64,000 nucleotides of DNA from positions 1,595,501 through 1,659,500 of the forward strand of contig NZ_CP035310.1 of the NCBI RefSeq assembly GCF_004114695.1, written 5' to 3'. This DNA is from Erythrobacter sp. HKB08. Its GTDB lineage: Bacteria; Pseudomonadota; Alphaproteobacteria; Sphingomonadales; Sphingomonadaceae. This document shows positions 52,293-62,263 of the stretch, piece after piece. The position numbers and the translations under genes are program-made. Within the stretch, counting starts at the first letter, position 1; each line of letters starts with the position of its first letter. The notes under the pieces are model-generated. The model had not been told where the DNA came from and ran no database searches. It was given only the letters and a program-made list of their open reading frames with translations.

Positions 52293-53005
52293 GCGGCCTC
52301 GTTTCCGACACCGCGATGGTCATGGCGGCCGGCCTCGGCAAGCGGATGCGTCCGCTGACAGCGACCCAGCCGAAGCCACTTGTCCGCGTCGGTGGGAAGC
52401 CGCTGATCGACCACACGCTCGACCGCCTTGCGGAAGCGGGCGTCGGCAAGGCTGTCGTCAACGTCCACTACCTCGCCGATGCGCTCGAGGCGCATGTCCG
52501 CGAGCGGGCGAAGCCAAGCGTGCTCATTTCGGACGAGCGCGATGCGCTGCTCGAAACCGGCGGCGGGATGATCAAGGCGCAATCGCACCTGCCCGATCCG
52601 TTCTTCTGCCTGAACTCGGACAATATCTGGCTCGAAGGGCCGCGCAGCGCCTTCCACGACCTGTCCGCACGTTGGGACCCGGACGCGATGGACGCGTTGC
52701 TGCTACTCGTCCCGCATGCCCGCGCGGCGAACTTCGCGGGCAAGGGCGACTTCCACATGGACCCAACAGGCCGCCTTGCGCGCCGCCGCTCGGGACGAAT
52801 TGCGCCGTTCATCTACACCGGCATCCAGCTCGTCAGCCACCGGCTGCTGCGCGATGCGCCGGAAGGCAAGTTCTCGACCAACGTCCTGTGGAACCGGGCG
52901 ATGGAAGAAGAACGGCTGTTCGGTACGGCCTTCACCGGACACTGGTTCGAAGTCGGTACGCCCGAGGCGATCAAGCCGACCGAGGACGCGCTCAAGCGTG
53001 TCTGA
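52289..53005 (+). CDS. murU: N-acetylmuramate-1-phosphate uridylyltransferase
   Basis: A 238-residue nucleotidyltransferase. The signature MVMAAGLGKRMRPLT lies near the N-terminus, followed by KPLVRVGGKPLIDH and the sugar-binding FFCLNSDNIW. Together with AmgK it makes UDP-MurNAc from recycled MurNAc. The GTG overlaps amgK by 4 bp; the end overlaps addB by 8 bp. Confidence 0.92.
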   Translation: MSGLVSDTAMVMAAGLGKRMRPLTATQPKPLVRVGGKPLIDHTLDRLAEAGVGKAVVNVHYLADALEAHVRERAKPSVLISDERDALLETGGGMIKAQSHLPDPFFCLNSDNIWLEGPRSAFHDLSARWDPDAMDALLLLVPHARAANFAGKGDFHMDPTGRLARRRSGRIAPFIYTGIQLVSHRLLRDAPEGKFSTNVLWNRAMEEERLFGTAFTGHWFEVGTPEAIKPTEDALKRV

Positions 53006-55949
53006 AGCAGCAAGGCCCAACGTCTATTCCATCGCCGCACACCGCGGTTTTGCCGATGCACTGGTTGCAGGGCTCGTCCCGCGCTACTCCGATGCGGAGC
53101 TCGGCCTTGCACGGCTGACGCTGCTGCTGCCGAGTTCGCGCGCCATGCGCACGGTGCAGGAAGCGCTGATCCGTCATTACGGTGCCGAGGGGCGCGAGGG
53201 CATGCTGATGCCGCGCATGATTGCGGTCGGCGATCTCGACCTCGACGAAGCGCTCGGGCCGCTGCTCGACCCGCTGGGCGCTGCCGACATCCCCCCGGCG
53301 GTCGATCCGACCTATCGCTGGCTGAGGCTCGCCCACCTGCTGCGCGACGAGCTGGGCAAGGATGCTCCGAGCGGCGCGCCGCTGTTCCGGCAGGCGCAGG
53401 AACTCGCGCAGACGATGGACCGGCTGCTGGTCGAAGGCATCGGACCGGAGGAATTGTTGTCCGAACGCGTGCTCGACCTCGTCGACGACCTTTCGGACCA
53501 CTGGAAGAAATCGCTTCGCACATTCGCACGAATGCAGGTGCGCTGGCTTGCGGAGCTCGACGAGCTTGAGCGGCTCGACACTGCCAGCCGTCGCAACCGG
53601 CTGTTCGACCATGCAGCGAAGCACTGGCGCGAGAGGCCGCCGCAAAATCCGGTCGTCGCGGCGGGCGTGACGAGTTCGTCGCCGTCGCTCGCGCGCTTGC
53701 TGAAAGTCGTCTCGCTGTTGCCCGAAGGCGCGGTCGTCCTGCCGGATTTCGACCTCACGATGGATGGTGCGACCTGGGAGGAGCTGGGCGGCGCGGGTGC
53801 GGAGGCCGATGCGCCGTTCGAGCGCGGCGATGCCGTTACCCATCCGCAATACCATCTCAAGCTGTTGCTCAACCGTATGGGTATTGCCCGCGAGGAAGTG
53901 CAGCCGTGGCATCGCAAGGGCATCGGCGCCGCTCCGCCCGAGCGCAGTCATGCCGTCTCGAACCTCTTCCTGCCGCCCGAGGCGAGCAAGGCCTGGGTCG
54001 GTCTCGAAGCGCGCAAACGCCGCCTCTCGGGCATGCGCCTGATGGAAACCGCCAATCCGGAAGAGGAGGCGCAGGCGATCGCGCTGCTCGTGCGCGAGGC
54101 GCTGGACGAGCCGGAAAAGCGCGTTTCGGTCGTGACGCCGGATCGCTCGCTTGCGCGCCGTATCGTGCATCATCTTCGCCGGTGGAATGTCGAGGCGGAC
54201 GATTCCGCCGGCCAGCCGCTCAGCCAGACGCCTGCCGGGCGGCTCCTGTTGCTCGTCGCGGAAGTCCTCGCCGAAAATGCTGCGCCAGTACCGCTCATGG
54301 CGTTGCTGCAGCATCCGCTGGTCCGCATGGGCGAGCCGCGCCGCGAGTGGCTGCGTTCCGCTCGCGCGCTGGAGCGGGCACTGCGCGGGCCGCGGCCGTT
54401 TCCCGGCCTCGCACCCCTGGCCGACATGGCGGCGGAAGCCGGGCAGGGCGAGTGGTGGAGCGAGGTCGAAGCGATCCTCGCGCCGCTGCTTGCAGTGGGC
54501 GAGGATACGGACCTCGCCGACCTGCTCGACGTTCTCGCTTCGACGGGCGAGGCGCTATGCGGCGATGCCTTGTGGTCGCGCGAGGATGGCCGCGATCTCG
54601 CGCGTTTCGTCGAGGAACTTCGCCTACAGGCGCGCCGTGCACCGATCTCGCTGCCGGTCGACGATGCCCATGTCGTGCTGCGCGAGCGGATGGACATGCA
54701 GGCGGTGCGCCCTCCCTATGGCGGTCATCCGCGCGTCGCGATCTACGGCTTGCTCGAATCGCGCATGACGCGCGCCGATCTGGTGATCTGCGCAGGGTTG
54801 AACGAGGGAAGCTGGCCTGCGACACCTACGATTGATCCGGTCCTTGCACCGCCCGTCTTGCGACGGCTTGGCGTGCCGGGGGCCGATTTCCGTATCGGGC
54901 TCGCCGCGCATGACCTCGCAAGCCTGATGGGCGCGCCGGAAGTTGTTCTGAGCCGCGCCCAGCGCGATGCGGCAGGCCCGGCCATCCCGTCGCGATTCTG
55001 GCTGCGGACGAAGGCGCTGCTCGGCGAGAAGCTGGCGCGCGACCATGCCGAGACTCGCGCAGTCGAGCTCGCCAGGGCGCTCGACAAGCCGGCGAAGGCC
55101 ATCCGCTACGAGCAGCCGGCACCCATGCCGAATGCCGAACAGCGCAAGCAGGACATCAGCGTCACCGCGCTCGATCGCCTGCGCTCGGATCCGTACCAGT
55201 TCTATGCGTCGAACATCCTCAGGCTAGCCCAGCTCGACGCGCTCGATGCCGAGCCGACGCCAGCGTGGCTGGGCATCGCCGCCCACGCGATCCTCGAGAA
55301 GTGGCACAAGACCGGTCGCCCGATGGGCGAGATCGCCGACGAGGAACTGGCCGAAATGAATGCGCACCCCTTGATGCGTGCGCTGTGGCAGCCGCGCCTG
55401 ATGCGTGCTCTCGAATGGGTAGAGCAAACCATCGGCGAATACGACGACCGCAAGCCCACACTGTTCGAAGCGTGGGGCGAGATGGATGTGCGCGGGGTCA
55501 CCATCGAGGGCAAGGTCGACCGGATCGACACGATGGAAGGCGGGGAACTGGCCATCGTCGACTACAAGACCGGCGGTCCGCCGAGTGGGTCGCAAGTCGA
55601 GGCGGGCTATGCGCTCCAGCTGGGTACCATCGGGCTGATGGCGCAGAATGGTGCATTCGGCTCGCTGACCGGGACACCTCTTCGCTTCGAATACTGGTCG
55701 CTCGCCAAATCGAGCAAGAGCCCGACCGGCTTCGGCTATGTCAGCAGCCCGGTGAAAGACGGGCGCAATCGCGCGTCGATGGAGCCTGAGGAGTTCCTGC
55801 CGAAAACAGAGTACTTCCTTCACGATGCGCTCGATAAATGGATACTCGGTAGCGAGCCGTTCACTGCGCGCGAAAATCCGGATGCCAAGGTTTACAACAC
55901 CTACGACCAGCTGATGCGGCTCGAGGAATGGCTGGGGCGCGAGACATGA
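52998..55949 (+). CDS. addB: double-strand break repair protein AddB (alphaproteobacterial type)
   Basis: A 983-residue subunit of the AddAB helicase-nuclease that resects double-strand ends for RecA loading. The N-terminal half is an inactivated helicase fold; the C-terminal part has a PD-(D/E)XK nuclease core (GKVDRIDTMEGGELAIVDYKTGG) after YASNILRLAQL. The GTG at 52998 is the start that gives normal spacing and an 8-bp overlap with murU. Its stop overlaps the addA ATG by 4 bp. Confidence 0.93.
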   Translation: MSEAARPNVYSIAAHRGFADALVAGLVPRYSDAELGLARLTLLLPSSRAMRTVQEALIRHYGAEGREGMLMPRMIAVGDLDLDEALGPLLDPLGAADIPPAVDPTYRWLRLAHLLRDELGKDAPSGAPLFRQAQELAQTMDRLLVEGIGPEELLSERVLDLVDDLSDHWKKSLRTFARMQVRWLAELDELERLDTASRRNRLFDHAAKHWRERPPQNPVVAAGVTSSSPSLARLLKVVSLLPEGAVVLPDFDLTMDGATWEELGGAGAEADAPFERGDAVTHPQYHLKLLLNRMGIAREEVQPWHRKGIGAAPPERSHAVSNLFLPPEASKAWVGLEARKRRLSGMRLMETANPEEEAQAIALLVREALDEPEKRVSVVTPDRSLARRIVHHLRRWNVEADDSAGQPLSQTPAGRLLLLVAEVLAENAAPVPLMALLQHPLVRMGEPRREWLRSARALERALRGPRPFPGLAPLADMAAEAGQGEWWSEVEAILAPLLAVGEDTDLADLLDVLASTGEALCGDALWSREDGRDLARFVEELRLQARRAPISLPVDDAHVVLRERMDMQAVRPPYGGHPRVAIYGLLESRMTRADLVICAGLNEGSWPATPTIDPVLAPPVLRRLGVPGADFRIGLAAHDLASLMGAPEVVLSRAQRDAAGPAIPSRFWLRTKALLGEKLARDHAETRAVELARALDKPAKAIRYEQPAPMPNAEQRKQDISVTALDRLRSDPYQFYASNILRLAQLDALDAEPTPAWLGIAAHAILEKWHKTGRPMGEIADEELAEMNAHPLMRALWQPRLMRALEWVEQTIGEYDDRKPTLFEAWGEMDVRGVTIEGKVDRIDTMEGGELAIVDYKTGGPPSGSQVEAGYALQLGTIGLMAQNGAFGSLTGTPLRFEYWSLAKSSKSPTGFGYVSSPVKDGRNRASMEPEEFLPKTEYFLHDALDKWILGSEPFTARENPDAKVYNTYDQLMRLEEWLGRET

Positions 55950-58900
55950 GCGGCAAGGTCTATCCCCTCTCCCCCAACCAGTCGGCGGCGGTCGAACCGC
56001 TCGATAGCGTCTGGCTTTCCGCCTCTGCCGGGACAGGCAAGACGCAGGTGCTGTCGGCGCGGGTTCTGCGACTGTTGCTGCAGGAGGATGTCGACCCCTC
56101 GCAGATCCTCTGCCTGACTTTCACCAAGGCGGGCGCGGCGGAAATGGCGAACCGCGTGAGCGAGGTGCTCGCAGGCTGGGTGCGCATGCCGGACGAAGTG
56201 CTCGGTAAGGACCTGCTCGCCATTGGCGCGCGCAACGATGCGGCAACGATCAGCCGCGCGCGGGGTCTCTTCGCCTGCGTGCTCGATTGCCCGGGCGGCG
56301 GGCTGCGGATCGATACGATCCATGCCTTCTCGCAGTGGCTCCTCTCCGCTTTCCCCGAAGAAGCAGGCCTGCGCCCCGGCACGCGCGCGATGGAGGACCG
56401 CGACCGCGAGGTGCTGGCCCAGCAAGTGCTTTCCGACATGCTGGTCGAATGGCAGCGCGATGGCGAGACGGAGATGCTCGATGCGCTCGCCGACCTCTCC
56501 ATTCGCATGGGTCCGGGCGAGGCGCGGGCATGGATGCTCCGCTGCGGAGAGGCGCGCGACCTGTGGTTCGGCGCGGGTGGCTGGCAGGACGATCTCGAGC
56601 CTCGCTTGCGCGGGGTGCTCGGCATTCCCGCGGATGCGGACGAGAGCGATCTCGCACAGCTGTGTTCGGACGAGGCCTTCGACGTCGCATCGCTGCGTGC
56701 CTGTATCGCCGACCTCGAGGCATGGGGGACGGCGACGGCGGACAAGGGGATCGCCTCGATCAACGCATGGCTCAGCCTGGAGCCGGCGGATCGGCTGGAA
56801 TCGCTGCACATCCTGTCGAACGACTTCTTCAAGAAAGCGGATTTCGAGACTCCCGATCGCGGCGCATCGCGCGGCGAGCAGATCGAGAAGAAAGCTCCCG
56901 GTTATATCGCGCATACCGAGGCGGTCAGCCGCTCGCTCGATACCGTGTTCGAGCTGCGCAATGCGCTGCAACTGGTTGCGTGGCTCGCACCCGCGCTGCG
57001 CATCGGGCGGCGCTTTGCGCTCAAATGGGACGAGGCGAAGAAACGCGAAGGCTTCGTCGATTTCGACGACCTGATCCGCAATGCTGCAGGGCTTCTCTCG
57101 CGCGCGGACATGGCGGACTGGATCCGCTTCAAGCTCGACCGGCGCTTCGACCATATCCTCGTCGACGAGGCGCAGGATACCAATGCGGCGCAGTGGCTCA
57201 TCATCAAGAAGCTGGCGGAGGAATTCTACGCCGGGAAGGGCCAGCGCGACGGCAAGATGCGCACGGTCTTCGTCGTCGGCGATTACAAGCAGGCCATCTT
57301 CCGCTTCCAGGGGACCAGCCCGGAGAATTTCGAGGCGGCGAAGCGCTATTTCGAGAAGGAAATGGCCGAGGCCGCGAAGAATGCGGCGCAGCTGCGCGAG
57401 AATATCGACGCGCGCGAATTGCAGGACCTCGATCTCGACCGGTCCTATCGCACTTCGCAGCCGATCCTCGATTTCGTCGATAAGGCGATAGCTTCCATCG
57501 GGCCGCGCAATATCGGGCTCAAGGAAGACCCGCCGAAGCACGAAGGCGCTACCGACAGGCCAGGCGAGGTCGTGCTGTGGAAGCCGGTCTCGATGATCCC
57601 GGATGAGGACGAGGAGGAAGAGGAGCCGGAAGAGCGCCAGCAGTGGATATCGCCGCCCGAGCGCCTGATGGCCGACAAGCTGGCCGAGCAGGTCCGGTGC
57701 TGGCTCGACGAAGGCTATCCGCTCTTCAAGGGCGAGAAGCGCAATGCCGGGCCGGGCGACATCATGATCCTTGTGCGCAAGCGGCGCGAGCTTGCCGGGC
57801 TGATCGTCGCGCGGCTTCATGCGGCCGGCATCCCGGTGGCCGGTGTCGACCGCCTGCGCATCGGCGCGCCGCTCGCCGTGCAGGACCTGATGGCGGCACT
57901 GCGTTTCGCCGCCCAGCCGCTCGACGATCTCAACCTTGCGAACCTGCTTGTCTCGCCGCTGGGCGGGTGGTCGCAGGATGACCTGCTCGAACATGGCTAC
58001 CGCGCAAAGAACGTGCGGCTGTGGGACCACGTCCGCAAGAGCGAGCATCCCTTTGCGATGGCGACTACGGAGCGGCTGCGCGACCTGTTGCGTCGGGCCG
58101 ATTTCGAGCCCGTGCAGGCATTGCTGCACTGGATCCTCGTCGGGCCTTGGCAGGGTCGGCGCAATCTCGTCGCGCGATTGGGCGGCGAGGCGAACGACCC
58201 GATCGACGAGCTACTCAATGCCGCGCAAGCCTTCGCCAGCGCGCATACGCCGAGCCTTCAGGGCTTCATCCGCTGGTTCGATGCAGGCGAGGGCGAGTTG
58301 AAGCGCGAGGCGGGCGAGAGCAGCGGCCTCGTGCGCGTGATGACGGTACATGGCTCGAAAGGCCTGCAGGCGCCGATCGTGATCCTTGCGGACGCGGTGG
58401 GCGATCCCGACCGCTCGCTCTCAAGTCCGCTGGAGCTGCCGGACGGAGATCGCTCGGTCCCCATCCCGGCATTGAGCGCCAGGGACAGCATACCGCGGAT
58501 CGAAGATGCGAAAGCGGCTGCGGCTGCCGAAGAGCGCGAGGAGCATTGGCGCCTCCTCTACGTCGCGATGACGCGGGCGGAGGAGGCGCTGTTCCTCGGC
58601 GGCGCGCTGCTGAGCAAGGAAAAGGCTCCGGCGCCCGATAGCTGGCATGCCCGGCTCGAGCCTCTGTTCGACGGCGATCCCGAGGACGATCCGATCTGGG
58701 GCTATCGAAGAACCCATGGTGCGCGCGGGGAAGCACACACGGGCCTCGTCCCGAGCGAACGCGAGGACGTGACCGCCGAGCTTCCCGACTGGGCGACGCG
58801 TCCCATCGGGCCGGAACCGCGCCCGCCGCGACCGCTCGCTCCATCGGCAGCAGGCGAGGATGCAGGGGCCGACCCGCCTTTGCCTCCCGATATTGCGAAG

Positions 58901-59440
58901 GAGGCGGCACGCCGCGGTGTGCTCATCCACGCACTACTCGAACGTGTGCCGCAGGTCGCTGCGGCCGATCGCGAGGAGAAGGCGCGGCAATGGCTTGCGA
59001 AGCAGGCGGACGACCTCGGCGAAGAAGCGCGGGAGGAGATGCTGCAATCCGCGCTGACGGTGCTCGATACGCCGGAATTCACCGCGATCTTTGCGCCCGA
59101 TGCACTGGCGGAAATTCCGCTTGCGGCGACGGTCGAAGGGCAGGTCGTGGCAGGGACCGCCGACCGCCTGCTCGTCGAAGAAAAGTGCGTCACCGTAGTC
59201 GATTTCAAGACCGCACGGCGCCCTCCGTCTACTCTGGCGGAGGTGCCACAAACCACGATCCGCCAGATGGCGGCCTATGCCGCGGCGCTCGAAAGGATCT
59301 ATCCGGGGCGCGAGGTTCGCGCGGCCGTTCTCTACACGCAAACCCCGCAATTGATTGCGATTCCCGCCGCCATGCTGGCCGAAGGGAAGGGCGCGTTGTC
59401 CACAACGCAGGAAAGCTATCCGCCCGAAAGCGTTGAGTAA
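55946..59440 (+). CDS. addA: double-strand break repair helicase AddA
   Basis: A 1164-residue UvrD-like helicase-nuclease. Walker A is SASAGTGKT (residues 25-33); motif II is VDEAQDTNAAQW, then GDYKQAIFRFQG, SYRTSQPILDFVD, MTVHGSKGLQAPIVIL and LLYVAMTRAEEALFL; the C-terminal nuclease carries VVDFKTARRPP. With AddB it processes broken ends. ATG 55946 overlaps addB by 4 bp. trxA follows after 48 bp. Confidence 0.95.
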   Translation: MSGKVYPLSPNQSAAVEPLDSVWLSASAGTGKTQVLSARVLRLLLQEDVDPSQILCLTFTKAGAAEMANRVSEVLAGWVRMPDEVLGKDLLAIGARNDAATISRARGLFACVLDCPGGGLRIDTIHAFSQWLLSAFPEEAGLRPGTRAMEDRDREVLAQQVLSDMLVEWQRDGETEMLDALADLSIRMGPGEARAWMLRCGEARDLWFGAGGWQDDLEPRLRGVLGIPADADESDLAQLCSDEAFDVASLRACIADLEAWGTATADKGIASINAWLSLEPADRLESLHILSNDFFKKADFETPDRGASRGEQIEKKAPGYIAHTEAVSRSLDTVFELRNALQLVAWLAPALRIGRRFALKWDEAKKREGFVDFDDLIRNAAGLLSRADMADWIRFKLDRRFDHILVDEAQDTNAAQWLIIKKLAEEFYAGKGQRDGKMRTVFVVGDYKQAIFRFQGTSPENFEAAKRYFEKEMAEAAKNAAQLRENIDARELQDLDLDRSYRTSQPILDFVDKAIASIGPRNIGLKEDPPKHEGATDRPGEVVLWKPVSMIPDEDEEEEEPEERQQWISPPERLMADKLAEQVRCWLDEGYPLFKGEKRNAGPGDIMILVRKRRELAGLIVARLHAAGIPVAGVDRLRIGAPLAVQDLMAALRFAAQPLDDLNLANLLVSPLGGWSQDDLLEHGYRAKNVRLWDHVRKSEHPFAMATTERLRDLLRRADFEPVQALLHWILVGPWQGRRNLVARLGGEANDPIDELLNAAQAFASAHTPSLQGFIRWFDAGEGELKREAGESSGLVRVMTVHGSKGLQAPIVILADAVGDPDRSLSSPLELPDGDRSVPIPALSARDSIPRIEDAKAAAAAEEREEHWRLLYVAMTRAEEALFLGGALLSKEKAPAPDSWHARLEPLFDGDPEDDPIWGYRRTHGARGEAHTGLVPSEREDVTAELPDWATRPIGPEPRPPRPLAPSAAGEDAGADPPLPPDIAKEAARRGVLIHALLERVPQVAAADREEKARQWLAKQADDLGEEAREEMLQSALTVLDTPEFTAIFAPDALAEIPLAATVEGQVVAGTADRLLVEEKCVTVVDFKTARRPPSTLAEVPQTTIRQMAAYAAALERIYPGREVRAAVLYTQTPQLIAIPAAMLAEGKGALSTTQESYPPESVE

Positions 59441-59488
59441 CCGATGCCTGCCTCTACATAGGCTGCAACAGCAAACAGGAGATTCCCC

Positions 59489-59809
59489 ATGGCGACCGTC
59501 AACGTCACCGATGCGAGCTTCCAGTCGGACGTGCTCGAATCCGAAACCCCCGTCCTCGTCGATTTCTGGGCCGAATGGTGCGGCCCCTGCAAGATGATCG
59601 CCCCCGCGCTCGAGGAAATCAGCGACGAGCTTTCGGGCCAGGTGAAGATCGCCAAGATGGACATCATGGAAAACACCGGCGTGCCGGGTGAGATGGGCGT
59701 CCAGTCGATCCCGCTGATGGTCCTGTTCAAGGGCGGCAAGCCGGTCGCGCAGAAGCTTGGCGCTGCACCGAAAAGCCAGCTCAAGCAATGGCTTGAGAGC
59801 GAACTCTAA
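59489..59809 (+). CDS. trxA: thioredoxin
   Basis: A 106-residue thioredoxin with redox site WCGPCKM (Cys31, Cys34) and the cis-Pro loop SIPLMVLFKGG. It reduces disulfides in ribonucleotide reductase, peroxiredoxins and others. An AGGAGA site precedes the ATG. Its stop is interlocked by 4 bp with the stop of the convergent phosphatase gene (59806-59809). Confidence 0.97.
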   Translation: MATVNVTDASFQSDVLESETPVLVDFWAEWCGPCKMIAPALEEISDELSGQVKIAKMDIMENTGVPGEMGVQSIPLMVLFKGGKPVAQKLGAAPKSQLKQWLESEL

Positions 59810-60606
59810 GCGAGTTTTTCCATTCGCTGCGCCAGCTCGTCCCACAGGGATGGGCTGGCCGCACCGATAAGGCCGGGGCGGTCCCATTCGTCCACCCGGT
59901 ATTCGCTGCCGTCCGGGCGCGCGACCTTGCCGCCCGTTTCGTTGAGCCAGAGCGCTCCGGCAGCATGATCCCACGGCAGGGTGCGCTCGAACAGCGTTAC
60001 GTCGTTCTCGCCCAGGGCGAGGCGCGGGTATTGCTCGGCAGCGCAGCGCGGGATGTCGACCAGCGTGTAGTTCGGGGCGATATGCTCCTGAACCTTCTCG
60101 CGGCGCCCTTCCTTCATGAACAGCGTCGAGATGCCCGCGATCGGCGGTGTCTGTCCGGTCGAGCGAGCGGACACGGCTTCGCCATCGATCCATGCGCCTT
60201 GCCCGCGATGGGCATGGCAGAACCGTTCGGCGAGCGGGTCGTAGATCCAGCCGCTCTGCGTCCGGCCGCCTTCTGCTAGCGCGATCAGGATACCGAAGGG
60301 CGCGTGCCCGCCGGCAAAATTGCCGGTTCCGTCGATCGGGTCGATGATCCAGCACTGGCGCGACAATCCCTCGTAGAGCAAGGGATCGGTCTCGCACGCT
60401 TCCTCGCCGACGATTGCGAGGCCCGGCATGATCGCCTCGACCCCTTCGGTCAGCGCGATTTCGCTTTCCTTGTCCGCGACGGTGACGAGCTCGTTCTTGC
60501 CCTTGTCCTCGATCTCGCTCGCTTCGAGATTGCGGAAGCGCGGCAGGATTATGTCGCGCGACACCCGCTGCATCAGCGCGAGCACGGCTTTGTCGATGGT
60601 TTTCAC
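59806..60606 (-). CDS. inositol-monophosphatase-family phosphatase
   Basis: A 266-residue metal-dependent phosphatase. The metal-binding motifs are GEEACE (near residue 68), IIDPIDGTGNF (near 88) and a C-terminal WDHAAGALWLNETGG. Family substrates include inositol-1-phosphate, 3'(2'),5'-bisphosphate nucleotides and, for some, histidinol phosphate; the choice cannot be made here. The GTG start at 60606 overlaps the argJ stop by 4 bp (GTGA). Confidence 0.88.
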   Translation of the reverse strand: MKTIDKAVLALMQRVSRDIILPRFRNLEASEIEDKGKNELVTVADKESEIALTEGVEAIMPGLAIVGEEACETDPLLYEGLSRQCWIIDPIDGTGNFAGGHAPFGILIALAEGGRTQSGWIYDPLAERFCHAHRGQGAWIDGEAVSARSTGQTPPIAGISTLFMKEGRREKVQEHIAPNYTLVDIPRCAAEQYPRLALGENDVTLFERTLPWDHAAGALWLNETGGKVARPDGSEYRVDEWDRPGLIGAASPSLWDELAQRMEKLA

Positions 60607-61829
60607 GAGCGATAGTCCGCGTTGATCGAGATGTATCCGTGGGTGAGATCGCAGGTCCAGACTTTCGCGCGGCCTTCGCCGATGCCGAGGTCAACCTCTA
60701 TGCCGATCTCGTCGCCCTTGAGGTGCTGCGCGACCGGAGCCTCGTCGTAATCCGGCACGGGTAGCCCGTCGCGTGCGGCCCAGGTGCCGCCGAAACCGAT
60801 CGAGAGCTTGTCGCGGTCGGCCGGTTCGCCTGCCTTGCCCACTGCCATGACGACGCGGCCCCAGTTGGCGTCCTCCCCGGCGATGGCGGTCTTCACGAGC
60901 GGCGAGTTGGCGATCGAAAGCGCGACCTTGTGCGCGCTTTCATCGGATGCTGCACCGGTCACCGCGATCTCGATAAGCTTGCTCGCCCCTTCGCCGTCGC
61001 GGACGACCAGCTGTGCGAGCCGGCGGCACACGTCGTTCAGGGCTGCAGCGAAGGCGTCAGCGCCCGCATCGTCGAAACTCGCAAGCGGCGCGTTCCCAGC
61101 CTTGCCGGTCGCAAACGCAAGCACCGTGTCACTGGTCGAGGTGTCGCTGTCGACCGTGATGCAGGAAAAGCTCGAGCGGTTCGCATCGGACAGCAATTGC
61201 TGGAGGAATGCCGGTTCAACCGCCGCGTCGGTGAAAATGTAGCCGAGCATGGTCGCCATGTCGGGCGCGATCATGCCGCTGCCCTTGATGATCGCTGCAA
61301 TCTCGACCCGCGTGTCGCCGATGATCGCCGAGGCATGCGCGCCCTTGGAGAAGGTATCGGTCGTCCCGATTGCGTTCGCCGCCTCTTCCCAACCGACCGG
61401 TTCGGAGCCGAGCACGGCGGCAACGCCTTCGCGCGCCTTGTTCTTGGGCAGGGGTACGCCGATCACCCCGGTCGAGGAAACGAACACCTGGCTGCTCTCG
61501 CACCCGAGATGCGCGGCGACCTGGTCCATGATCTGCTCGACCGCCTCGCGCCCGCGATAGCCGGTGAAGGCGTTGGAGTTGCCTGCATTCACGATGAGTG
61601 CGCGCGCGTGGCCCGATTTGACCTGCTCGCGACCCATTTCGACTTCGCTCGACGGGCACGCGCTCTTGGTGAAAACGCCCGCGACCGCGGTACCTTCAGC
61701 CAGCTCGGCATAGGTCAGGTCGGCACGGTCCCAGTTCTTGTATCGCGCCCGCGCCGTGCGCAGCGTCACGCCGTCGATCTGCGGCATTTCCGGGAAGGGC
61801 AGGGCAAGCGGGGAGCGTTCGAGGTCCAT
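60603..61829 (-). CDS. argJ: bifunctional glutamate N-acetyltransferase/amino-acid acetyltransferase ArgJ
   Basis: A 408-residue precursor that self-cleaves into two chains at the Ala-Thr bond in GMIAPDMATMLGY; the freed Thr is the nucleophile. It transfers acetyl from N-acetylornithine to glutamate, cycling acetyl groups in arginine synthesis. NAGNSNAFTG and SSTGVIGVPLP are conserved blocks. ATG 61829 gives the family-like start; 16 upstream in-frame codons are excluded. It is divergent from the secA leader gene across 164 bp. Confidence 0.95.
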   Translation of the reverse strand: MDLERSPLALPFPEMPQIDGVTLRTARARYKNWDRADLTYAELAEGTAVAGVFTKSACPSSEVEMGREQVKSGHARALIVNAGNSNAFTGYRGREAVEQIMDQVAAHLGCESSQVFVSSTGVIGVPLPKNKAREGVAAVLGSEPVGWEEAANAIGTTDTFSKGAHASAIIGDTRVEIAAIIKGSGMIAPDMATMLGYIFTDAAVEPAFLQQLLSDANRSSFSCITVDSDTSTSDTVLAFATGKAGNAPLASFDDAGADAFAAALNDVCRRLAQLVVRDGEGASKLIEIAVTGAASDESAHKVALSIANSPLVKTAIAGEDANWGRVVMAVGKAGEPADRDKLSIGFGGTWAARDGLPVPDYDEAPVAQHLKGDEIGIEVDLGIGEGRAKVWTCDLTHGYISINADYRS

Positions 61830-61993
61830 GCGGCCTCGTATGGTTCGCGCCCCTTGACCGCAAGCGGCAATATGCAAGTACGCGCGGCCAGATCTCGCGA
61901 TGTGCGGAGTACGAGGATCGGGAGGAACGCTTTTGTTGAACCTCCTTGCGCGCAGCTAGACTTGCCCCTGCGCCGACCCTATATGCGCCTGCG

Positions 61994-62263
61994 ATGCTTC
62001 GCCGTCTTCTAACCTGCCTTGCGCTTATCACGGGCCTCGCCGCTTCCGGCGCGCCTGCGCATGCCGGTGTGGTGGAAATGGCGGCAGAACGGGTTGCCAG
62101 CTTCGAACAGCAGGCCACCGGCGAGAGCTCGGCCCATGTCGTAGCTGCCACGCCCGACGTTGCCGCCGTTGCCGAAGTTCCGGTCGCAGCGCGCACGGTT
62201 TCCGCACCGCGTGTCATCGAGACTGCCCCGGTCCTGATCGGTCCCGACCGCGCGCTCGAATAG
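61994..62263 (+). CDS. exported 89-residue peptide upstream of secA; candidate SecM-like secretion monitor
   Basis: An 89-residue frame with a strong signal peptide (basic MLRR, hydrophobic [16 protein letters not shown], cleavage near AHA-GVV at residue 24). The mature 65 residues are Ala/Val-rich with no folded domain. The tail is [19 protein letters not shown]; Gly83-Pro84-Asp-Arg recalls the Gly-Pro-Gln-Arg end of the SecM arrest peptide. It stops 95 bp before secA. The coding call is good; the arrest role is inference. No clear ribosome-binding site precedes the ATG. Confidence 0.72.
   Translation: MLRRLLTCLALITGLAASGAPAHAGVVEMAAERVASFEQQATGESSAHVVAATPDVAAVAEVPVAARTVSAPRVIETAPVLIGPDRALE

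Noticed and set aside
52716-52997. N-terminal extension of addB into murU
   Set aside because: The extension is an Arg/Ser-rich out-of-frame reading of murU; GTG 52998 starts the AddB-like sequence.
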